From Stigonema sp964246695 (GTDB lineage: Bacteria; Cyanobacteriota; Cyanobacteriia; Cyanobacteriales; Nostocaceae), in contig CAXTSI010000068.1 of assembly GCA_964246695.1 (NCBI GenBank), positions 1 through 24,722 of the forward strand: DNA of 24,722 nt, read 5' to 3'. Made by a program: the position numbers and the translations under genes. This document shows positions 7,682 through 13,558 of the stretch, piece after piece. Position 1 is the stretch's first letter; every line of letters starts with the position of its first letter. The notes beneath the pieces were generated by a model. It was not told the DNA's origin and searched no databases. It saw only the letters and a program-made list of their open reading frames with translations.

Positions 7682-8575
7682 ATGAAACTCTTCCAGCTTC
7701 GAGCCGTAGTTGCAGTGGCAGATCGTGGCAACTTTAGTGAGGCGGCTTTAGAATTGCAGCTTTCTCAGCCGGCAGTGAGTCATGCGATCGCCACCCTTGA
7801 GGAAGAATTGGGTATGCCTTTATTTGCTAGGGGTCGTTACGGTGCAGTGCTGACACCTGCTGGAGAGCGTATTTTATACCATGCTCGTCAAGCACTCCAA
7901 CATATAGAGATGATGCAACGAGAGGCAAACCTACATAAAGGTCTACATGGTGGTCATGTGCGAATTGCTGCTTTTCGCAGTGTCGCCACTCATTTACTAC
8001 CAAAGGCGATCGCTCAGTTTCACAATCAATTTTCAGAAGTTGCTGTGACGATCATAGAGTGCCCTAACTACTCAGAAGTAGAACAATCTTTGCGTGAGGG
8101 ACGTGCCGATATTGGCATTACCTGTCTACCAACTGGTAATGAATTTGAGGTATGGGAAATTCTCCGGGATGACTATGTTGCTTTACTACCACCAAACGCC
8201 AAAATTAGCAGTTTGGAAATTACTTGGGAAGACTTAGGTATTTATTCACCAGTTTTGCTTCCCAACACACCCTGCGGACAAATTCTCCACAACCACCTGA
8301 AAACCGTAGCACCTTCTATGAATAGTGCTAGCGACATTCAGGAAGACTCTACTGTTGTCAGTATGGTTAATCAAGGACTGAGAGCAGCTATTCTCCCTCG
8401 TCTAGCAGCCGTACCAATTCCTGAAGCAGTGCAGGTATATAGTTTACCAGTACCTTTAGATAGAGTTATTGGAGTTGTAGTTCTATCTAATGCGCTTCAT
8501 GTGCCTGCGGTTTTCACATTTCTAGAGATGTTGAGAAAATTTGACTTTCAGAGTTTGGCTAAATTCATTAATTGA
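7682..8575 (+). CDS. LysR-type transcriptional regulator
   Basis: A 297-residue LysR-family protein. The N-terminal winged helix-turn-helix (residues 1-60) is textbook: FQLRAVVAVADRGNFSEAALELQLSQPAVSHAIATLEEELGMPLFAR, followed by the LTPAGERIL linker. The rest is the periplasmic-binding-protein-like effector domain (about 90-290, GHVRIAAFRSVATHLLPKAIAQF onward). The effector is unknown. ATG 7682 is preferred over TTG 7676 because LysR proteins usually begin within a few residues of the first helix. LysR regulators commonly control adjacent genes and themselves; the palindrome at 7592-7622 and the codirectional GNAT and cupin genes 66 nt downstream are the obvious targets. Confidence 0.95.
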   Translation: MKLFQLRAVVAVADRGNFSEAALELQLSQPAVSHAIATLEEELGMPLFARGRYGAVLTPAGERILYHARQALQHIEMMQREANLHKGLHGGHVRIAAFRSVATHLLPKAIAQFHNQFSEVAVTIIECPNYSEVEQSLREGRADIGITCLPTGNEFEVWEILRDDYVALLPPNAKISSLEITWEDLGIYSPVLLPNTPCGQILHNHLKTVAPSMNSASDIQEDSTVVSMVNQGLRAAILPRLAAVPIPEAVQVYSLPVPLDRVIGVVVLSNALHVPAVFTFLEMLRKFDFQSLAKFIN

Positions 8576-8604
8576 TGTGCTACCTCATGGCACTCTTGAC
8601 AGAA

Positions 8605-8630
8605 TAATTCGTAATTCGTAATTCGTAATT
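8605..8630. repeat. Short tandem heptamer repeat (TAATTCG)
   Basis: The heptamer TAATTCG is repeated three times followed by a partial copy, directly before the GNAT gene. Such short tandemly repeated sequences are common between cyanobacterial genes. It separates the LysR stop from the GNAT start. Confidence 0.85.
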
Positions 8631-8641
8631 AATTTAGGTGC

Positions 8642-9142
8642 ATGAACAATACAAACATTTCAATTCGAGATGTACAACTGATAGACATTCCCACGATCGT
8701 GGAACTCATTCATTTGAAAGCCGGATTTGATGGTTGTTCTGAAGCTGTAGAAGCAATACCTGAGAAGCTAGTACAGGATTTATTTGGAGAACAGCCCCTT
8801 GCTTTTGTTCTTTTAGCTGAAATCGATGGAAATTCTATTGGATTCGCAACCTATCACTTTATATATTCAACCTTCCTAGCCTCGCCAGGAATTTGGCTCG
8901 ATGATTTATATGTTAAAGCTGAATATCGGGGAAACAAAGTTGGTCAGGCACTCATTTTACGGTTATGCCAGATAGCTCAAGAAAAAAGCTGTGGCAGAAT
9001 CGATTGGACTGTAGCAGTATCTAACGAACTTGGAATCAAATTTTATGAAAAAATGGGTGCAAATATTATCCATAAAGTAAGATTGTGTCGCTTAGATCGT
9101 CAGGCGATCGCTAATAATCTATCTTTACACTCTTCTTTTTAG
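8642..9142 (+). CDS. GNAT family N-acetyltransferase
   Basis: A 166-residue acetyltransferase of the GCN5-related fold. The acetyl-CoA pyrophosphate-binding motif A is clear in WLDDLYVKAEYRGNKVGQALI (R/QxxGxG/A as RGNKVGQA), preceded by a beta-bulge strand and followed by the motif B segment NELGIKFYEKMGANII. The substrate is not predictable; GNAT enzymes acetylate amines of small molecules, antibiotics, polyamines or protein N-termini. It is followed after 15 nt by the cupin gene, and both are preceded by the LysR regulator, so a single transcript is likely. Confidence 0.92.
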   Translation: MNNTNISIRDVQLIDIPTIVELIHLKAGFDGCSEAVEAIPEKLVQDLFGEQPLAFVLLAEIDGNSIGFATYHFIYSTFLASPGIWLDDLYVKAEYRGNKVGQALILRLCQIAQEKSCGRIDWTVAVSNELGIKFYEKMGANIIHKVRLCRLDRQAIANNLSLHSSF

Positions 9143-9157
9143 CAAGGAAACTCAATA

Positions 9158-9631
9158 ATGATTATCGATCCAGAAAATGTACCTCGTCGCACAGCTTCAA
9201 TTTACCCTGACCAATTTAAGCCGCTTCTAGCAGGACGGGTAAAACAGGCATTAGGAAATGCGGCTGGATTGAAAAATTTTGGTGTAAACTTAGTCACACT
9301 TGCGCCAGGAAGCTGTTCTGCTCTCAGGCATTGGCATAAGCGACAAGATGAGTTTATCTATGTGATAGAAGGTGAGGTCACTTTAGTAAAGAATGCCGGA
9401 GCGCAAATCCTCAAACCAGGGATGATGGCAGGTTTCCCTGCTGGGGAAGCAGATGGACACCAATTAGTAAATCGCTCTAATGCAGTGGTGGTTTATCTGG
9501 AAATTGGCGACCGTACCCCCTCAGATGAAGTACACTACCCAGACCATGACCTGATTGCTAAAGCAACTCCTGATGGTCTGATTTTTACGCACAAGGATGG
9601 TACTTTGTACGAGAGTTCAGTAGGTGAATAA
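9158..9631 (+). CDS. Cupin domain protein
   Basis: A 157-residue single-domain cupin. Motif 1 is LRHWHKRQDEFIYVIEG, carrying the HxH and E metal ligands. Motif 2 is PAGEADGHQLVNRS, with the third histidine. Together they would bind one divalent metal in a small beta-barrel. Family members range from isomerases and dioxygenases to sugar-binding or sensory proteins; the reaction is not predictable here. It starts 15 nt after the GNAT gene. A decayed paralogue about 93% identical in the shared region lies at 10743-11247, so this is the surviving copy of a local duplication. Confidence 0.9.
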   Translation: MIIDPENVPRRTASIYPDQFKPLLAGRVKQALGNAAGLKNFGVNLVTLAPGSCSALRHWHKRQDEFIYVIEGEVTLVKNAGAQILKPGMMAGFPAGEADGHQLVNRSNAVVVYLEIGDRTPSDEVHYPDHDLIAKATPDGLIFTHKDGTLYESSVGE

Positions 9632-9638
9632 AATTAAA

Positions 9639-9660
9639 CGTAGGGTGGGCACTGCCCACC
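9639..9660 (+). repeat. GTAGGGTGGGCA / TGCCCACC hairpin repeat
   Basis: This is a short self-complementary element (GGTGGGCA and TGCCCACC around one base) immediately downstream of the cupin stop. It resembles a widespread cyanobacterial interspersed repeat that begins with GTAGGG. It could end transcription of the LysR-GNAT-cupin cluster but has no T-tract. Confidence 0.6.
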
Positions 9661-9778
9661 AAAACCTTGTAATACCAATTCCAAAAATGATTGCTACAAA
9701 TGAATACCTTGGTAGGGTGTATTTCACAAATCAAATATGAGTCCTATATCTCTTAGTAAAATTATTCCGATAAATCTT

Positions 9779-10249
9779 ATGAGTAAAGAAATAGAAGACA
9801 TTTACAACTTTCTCAAACTCTCTGACTCAATTGCCACTTCAGGACAACCAACCACAGAACAGTTTGAAGCAATCAAAGAGTCAGGATATCGAGTAGTTGT
9901 GAACCTAGCATTGTCAACATCAAGCAACGCTTTACATAATGAAAAACAAATTGTAGAAGCTCAAAGTATGCAATATGTCCACATTCCTGTGATTTGGGAA
10001 AAACCTACTATTGAGAATGTGACAGAGTTTTTTAGCGTTATGGAAGCGAACACCGAGCAAAAAATCTTTGTCCACTGTGTTGCCAATAAGAGAGTTTCAG
10101 CTTTCATGTATCTTTATCGCCGCCTGCATGAAAACATGAGTGATGAAGAGGCAAAGAAAGAATTACACCAAATTTGGGTTCCTAATGAAACCTGGCAGAA
10201 ATTTATTGAACAGGTAAATAGGTTGGCGCAAATAACATTAAGTATGTAA
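9779..10249 (+). CDS. Tyrosine/dual-specificity phosphatase-like protein
   Basis: A protein of about 156 residues from ATG 9779; an in-frame ATG at 9737 would add 14 residues, and neither start has a clear Shine-Dalgarno. The sequence FLKLSDSIATSGQPTTEQFEAIKESGYRVVVNLAL matches the opening of the DUF442/PTP-like phosphatase fold, in which GQPxxxQ and the following strand are conserved. The catalytic loop is VHCVANKRVSAF: Cys and Arg are both present but with four intervening residues, where classical tyrosine phosphatases have five (CX5R). Some bacterial DUF442 relatives also use this shorter spacing. Substrate and partner are unknown. It lies between the two cupin copies on the same strand. 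Confidence 0.8.
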   Translation: MSKEIEDIYNFLKLSDSIATSGQPTTEQFEAIKESGYRVVVNLALSTSSNALHNEKQIVEAQSMQYVHIPVIWEKPTIENVTEFFSVMEANTEQKIFVHCVANKRVSAFMYLYRRLHENMSDEEAKKELHQIWVPNETWQKFIEQVNRLAQITLSM

Positions 10250-10262
10250 ATAAATGTTAATT

Positions 10263-10374
10263 GTAGGGTGCGCTCTTCTCACTCGGGGAGACGAGTAGCG
10301 CGAACGAAGCGTAACGCACACTAGTCGTCAATCCGTCAATCATGATGCCGTACTGTGACAAGAGCGCACCCTAC
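10263..10374. mobile_element. 112-bp MITE-like inverted-repeat element
   Basis: The ends 10263-10282 and 10355-10374 are complementary over 20 nt with one mismatch, beginning GTAGGGTGCGCTCTT. The 72-nt interior includes a palindrome-like block with the TAGCGCG..CGTAACGCAC sequence seen in other cyanobacterial repeats. There is no coding capacity and no clear target-site duplication. Its right end supplies the last 12 codons and the stop of the small gene on the minus strand. Confidence 0.7.
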
Positions 10375-10650
10375 ATGGACTTCACTTTCCGAACTCCCTA
10401 ATTCTTCCAGTATGTCAAAGAAGTCGTTGCTTATTTTTGCGTCAACTTCTTTTACATCACTCCACGTTTGACTATTGTGAATGATATCTTGCGCTTCATA
10501 ATAAGAAATACTCAAAGCCTTTTTTAAAATCTCAATTGATTCGGTTTTTGAATAGTCACTCAATCTCAAGAACTTAATAGCAGATTCTTTATCTGCGGAT
10601 TCATTCAACATATTATTCAATTGTTCAGTTAGCTCATTGTGTTTATTCAT
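10336..10650 (-). CDS. Small hypothetical protein with repeat-derived C-terminus
   Basis: A 104-residue protein that I do not recognise. Its body (residues 1-92) is charged and mostly helical: LTEQLNNMLNESADKESAIKF, SIEILKKALSISYYEAQDII, and an acidic SNDFFDILEELGSSESEV tail. It has no signal peptide, membrane helix or cysteine cluster. The last 12 residues (VGCALVTVRHHD) and the stop codon are read from the right half of the 112-bp inverted-repeat element, so the native end has probably been replaced or shortened. The size and acidic helical look would fit an adaptor or immunity-type protein, but that is speculation. Confidence 0.6.
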   Translation of the reverse strand: MNKHNELTEQLNNMLNESADKESAIKFLRLSDYSKTESIEILKKALSISYYEAQDIIHNSQTWSDVKEVDAKISNDFFDILEELGSSESEVHVGCALVTVRHHD

Positions 10651-10742
10651 AGTTGGTTTAGAATCGAAAAGTTGCTATTTATTTAAATCCCATGTGATCT
10701 CAATTCTTTTGCCAGAGTTAATGTTATTAGGAGCAAAACTGA

Positions 10743-11247
10743 AAATGTACCTCGTCGCACAACTTCAATTTACCCCGATTAATTTAAGCCGCTTTTAGCA
10801 GGACGGGTAAAACAGGCATTAGGAAATACGGCGGGATTGAAAAATTTTGGTGTAAACTTAGTCACACTTGCCTCAGGAAGCTGCTCCGCTCTCAGGCATT
10901 GGCATAAGCGACAAGATGAGTTTGTCTATGTGATAGAAGGTGAGGTCACTTTAGTAACAAATACCGGAGCGCAAATCCTCAAACCAGGGATGATGGCTGG
11001 TTTCCCTGCTGGGGAAGCAGATGGACACCAACTTGTGAATCGCTCTAATGCAGTGGTGGTTTATCTGGAGATTGGCGATGTCTGGCGACAAGCCGAGTAG
11101 CGCTCCTTCGTCGCTACCGCAACGCTTACGCGTCTACGCACCCCCGACGATCAAGTAAATTACCCAGACAGTGACCTGATTGCCAACGCCAGTCCTGATG
11201 GTCTAATTTTTACACACAAAGATGGTACTTTATATATGAGTCATTAG
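10743..11247 (+). pseudogene. Decayed second copy of the cupin gene
   Basis: This copy aligns with the intact cupin gene (9158-9631) from its sixth codon to its end at about 93% identity before position 11080. It is not functional. The original start codon is absent; an in-frame TAA (10783-10785) replaces the glutamine codon of the intact copy; and a 57-bp insertion (11080-11136) follows the GD of EIGD and introduces a TAG (11098-11100). After the insertion, reading resumes in the same frame as RTPDDQVNYPDSDL and runs to TAG 11245-11247. Both metal-binding motifs are still recognisable, so decay is recent. A shortened protein from ATG 10837 is possible, since motifs 1 and 2 lie within it. Confidence 0.85.
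11080..11136 (+). repeat. 57-bp small repeat inserted in cupin pseudogene
   Basis: This segment is absent from the intact cupin copy and starts GTCTGGCGACAAGCCGAG. A closely similar stretch, GATGTCTGGCGTCAAGCA, occurs at about 4774-4791 in an intergenic region. GTCT occurs at both ends (11080-11083 and 11132-11135), possibly a short duplication. It resembles the small dispersed sequences known in cyanobacteria that begin GATGTCT and end TCTACGC. Confidence 0.7.
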
Positions 11248-11622
11248 AGGAGGAACGTTTTACGTTACCAGATGTGAATTCGTAAATCTTATTGGTGGCG
11301 TCAATCAGATTGATTTTGCTGATAGATGATAGCTGACGGCTGAATGCTTACAAAGAAATACCTTTGTTAGGGTCGAACGGAACAATTTTTGAAAAATTTA
11401 CTACTTGCATTTATAGTCACAATCTGTTTCAATAAGTCTTGGCATAACTCTGAAGTTAGTAAAAAAACTAACTCCACTCTACTATACTCACTGCAAAAAT
11501 GCGGTTATTTTGATTGAGCGCAGTGGTAACTCATGTGTTGAAGTTAAATGTTGGTTTTCAATTTGTTAACCAACTTAAACTTTGCGAAAAATATCCAAAA
11601 TTCCGAATAGGAGACAGAAAAC
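11248..11622. other. Gene-free AT-rich region
   Basis: I see no gene in these 375 nt. It contains a 25-nt sequence (11414-11438) found again exactly at 13448-13472, and the promoter region of the secreted protein, including an AGGAG Shine-Dalgarno at its end. There is nothing else I can name. Confidence 0.5.
11414..11438 (+). repeat. 25-nt dispersed repeat, copy A
   Basis: An exact 25-nt match to 13448-13472, starting TAGTCACAATCTG and ending TCAATAAGTC; the match continues with two mismatches over about 9 more nt. Each copy lies just outside one end of the block holding the secreted protein and the AT-rich methyltransferase. Confidence 0.8.
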
Positions 11623-12081
11623 ATGTCCTTGAAAAATAGAGCGATCGCAACTTTTTTTTCAACCGTATTTGCTATGGGTTTTGTAAGTGTAGGAACCTCA
11701 GCAAAAGCGGAAGAGGCACCGCAAAGATTGTCTTGCACAAATAGATCGTTACAGGGCTACTATGGAGTTAAATCTTCAGGTTTTGTAAATTCTGGGGCTA
11801 CTCCTTTTAATTTAGTCTTTCTAGATAGATTTGATGGAAATGGCAACATAACAGGGGTTAAGGGTAGTACCAGTACTGGTGGAACGATTGCTGAAAATCT
11901 ATCTAATACTGGCACATACCAAGTCAATAGCGACTGCACTGTTACTATAAGCTTTGATCGAAGTAATGGTACAAAATCTACGAACTTTGGTGTTATTGTT
12001 GATAGGGGGAGAAAAATTCTCTACACTGCAACAGACTCTGGCGTGAATATTTCTGGAACGTTTGAGAAAGTTGATTATTAA
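11623..12081 (+). CDS. Small secreted protein
   Basis: A 152-residue protein with a clear Sec signal peptide (positively charged MSLKNRA, hydrophobic FFSTVFAMGFVSVGTS, cleavage near AKA-EE at about residues 28-30). A strong Shine-Dalgarno (AGGAGA) lies about 9 nt before the ATG. The mature part is rich in G, S, T and N with alternating beta-like segments (FNLVFLDRFDGNGNITGVKG, TGTYQVNSDCTVTISFDRS). It carries two cysteines, near residues 38 and 107, that could form a disulphide. This resembles small exported beta-rich proteins common in cyanobacteria, but I recognise no named family. It is expected in the periplasm or outside the cell. Confidence 0.8.
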   Translation: MSLKNRAIATFFSTVFAMGFVSVGTSAKAEEAPQRLSCTNRSLQGYYGVKSSGFVNSGATPFNLVFLDRFDGNGNITGVKGSTSTGGTIAENLSNTGTYQVNSDCTVTISFDRSNGTKSTNFGVIVDRGRKILYTATDSGVNISGTFEKVDY

Positions 12082-12180
12082 GACGTTGAGCTAAGACACC
12101 TAGGGCTAGTAATTCTTTTTTTTGATCTTGTGCTTCAGATGTCAGACTACCACCAACTTGGTATTTATATGTCATTCTGC

Positions 12181-12237
12181 ACAGCAGTTTTCAATTGAAT
12201 TGACCACATTGTAAGGGCGCGGAAACCGCGCCCCTAC
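12181..12237 (+). repeat. Dispersed hairpin repeat, copy 2
   Basis: Same element as 6223-6281: identical 18-nt left block (12181-12198) and 34-nt right block (12204-12237), with a GC-rich stem (GGGCGCGG/CCGCGCCC) in the latter. Here the linker is 5 nt. The orientation is the same as copy 1. Confidence 0.85.
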
Positions 12238-12245
12238 TGTACGTC

Positions 12246-12305
12246 TAAAATAAAGTTCTAAAATTTAAAATAAAGTTTTTAAATTTAAAATAAAGTCTTA
12301 AAGTA
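12246..12305 (+). repeat. Three 20-bp tandem repeats
   Basis: Three consecutive 20-nt units each begin TAAAATAAAGT and differ at a few positions in the second half. They are purely AT-rich and non-coding, lying between a hairpin repeat and the AT-rich methyltransferase. Slippage would be expected to vary the copy number. Confidence 0.85.
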
Positions 12306-12495
12306 AAGGGGACATATAGAAGTACTCTGGAATGAACACTCGGAAAGTTGCTCTTGAGCGCATCCTTGGGTGAGAAACTTTCAGGGGCAACTCTCAAACA
12401 TGAACTAATCTTTGCACAAAATGTTAACTACATCATTTTGGAATTGCGAAAATCTCGATAATCTCGTATTAATTAATACAATCAAGGATGAAAAT

Positions 12496-13422
12496 ATGAA
12501 ATTAAATACCACAATCACCAAAAAATTAAATTATTTTAAGGGAAAGTTAATCTCAAAAGTCATTAATGACTATAAGGCTCCGATGCCTGATTTTGTAGAC
12601 GATCTTCTAGAAGAAATTGACCTCGGTAATATTGGAGATAGCATTTCTGTGCAATGGAAAAGCTATGCCAATCAATTAATCAGTTCGTTTAAATACGATC
12701 GCCCTGAAGAATTCTTAAGGTTTCCCATTGTCCAGTATACAATGCATGCGAACCAGATTGCATTAGCAGCTGATTATTTTAATTATATTTGCAGTTCTGA
12801 TAAATTTACTCCCTTTATTCAGAATGGTATGACTGAGTCTCCTGTTGGCAAGCCTTTTTTAACTCCATTTTATCCTTTAAGCAGCCCACTACTTATTCAG
12901 CATGCATATCACTTTATTAGATTGTTGGAATCAACTGGACTTGAACTTTTGAATCTTCAGCAAATTCTAGAATTTGGCGGTGGATACGGTAGTTTTTTTA
13001 GGTTTTTAAAGAATATTGGCTATCAAGAAAAATATTTTATTTACGATATTCCAATAATGTGTTCGTTCCAAAAGTTCTATCTCAAAAATGTTTATTCTGT
13101 AAGGCAACATAAACATACATTAAGAAATTTGGAATGGTTGTCTGAAGACGCAAAAATCGTGAGTTCTAAACTTACAAATACTGAAGAATCTCTCTTTTTT
13201 GCTACGTGGTCTTTTAGTGAGTGCCCTTACGAGCTTCGAGAAAGTTTTGAGCCGATTATTTCAAATTTTAAATACGTGCTCTTTTCATATCAACAAGGAT
13301 TCGATAACTATGAGAATGTGAAATACTTTAATTTACTGGAAAGAAAATTATCAGAATTTAGATGGAAACATTTGGAGTGCCCTGTTTATAAAGGTCAATT
13401 CTATTTGATTGGAGAAAAGTAA
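12496..13422 (+). CDS. Putative (sugar O-)methyltransferase, AT-rich
   Basis: A 308-residue protein. ATG 12496 is chosen because an AAGGA Shine-Dalgarno lies 7 nt upstream; the longer frame from TTG 12412 lacks one. The SAM-binding motif I is ILEFGGGYGSFFRFL (residues 157-171), followed by an aromatic FIYDIP strand and a conserved-looking LFFATWSFSECPYELRESFEPII segment. The arrangement of a long helical N-terminus, EFGGGYG and a short C-terminus resembles the putative sugar O-methyltransferases found in polysaccharide clusters; I assign this loosely. It is distinctly AT-rich, with codon use unlike its neighbours, stands alone, and is flanked by repeats, which together suggest acquisition by transfer. 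Confidence 0.75.
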   Translation: MKLNTTITKKLNYFKGKLISKVINDYKAPMPDFVDDLLEEIDLGNIGDSISVQWKSYANQLISSFKYDRPEEFLRFPIVQYTMHANQIALAADYFNYICSSDKFTPFIQNGMTESPVGKPFLTPFYPLSSPLLIQHAYHFIRLLESTGLELLNLQQILEFGGGYGSFFRFLKNIGYQEKYFIYDIPIMCSFQKFYLKNVYSVRQHKHTLRNLEWLSEDAKIVSSKLTNTEESLFFATWSFSECPYELRESFEPIISNFKYVLFSYQQGFDNYENVKYFNLLERKLSEFRWKHLECPVYKGQFYLIGEK

Positions 13423-13447
13423 AAGGTGGTAGAGCCGCTTGCGTTTC

Positions 13448-13472
13448 TAGTCACAATCTGTTTCAATAAGTC
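13448..13472 (+). repeat. 25-nt dispersed repeat, copy B
   Basis: Exact copy of 11414-11438. In this copy the sequence that follows can fold (GTCG..GGG paired with CCCGAC at about 13470-13490). It lies shortly after the AT-rich methyltransferase, in the gap before the TPR gene, so the two copies bracket that block as direct repeats. Confidence 0.8.
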
Positions 13473-13558
13473 GTGGGATAAATACCCGACTGGAAGCATC
13501 ATACAGATCGCTTTACCTCTTTCTAACTTTACAGAAAAGGGAATAACATTACCACATT

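Larger units (their letters stand above)
12082..12495. other. Gene-free region with two kinds of repeat
   Basis: No gene is supported in these 414 nt between the secreted protein and the AT-rich methyltransferase. It holds copy 2 of the dispersed hairpin repeat (12181-12237) followed closely by three 20-bp tandem units (12246-12305). The methyltransferase start region, with its Shine-Dalgarno, occupies the end. Confidence 0.6.

Noticed and set aside
13460..13490. Possible CRISPR repeat (GTTTCAAT.. with a GTCG/CGAC fold)
   Set aside because: Only one full copy; the partial match at 11424 shares flanking sequence that would be a spacer, and there is no regular spacing or cas gene.
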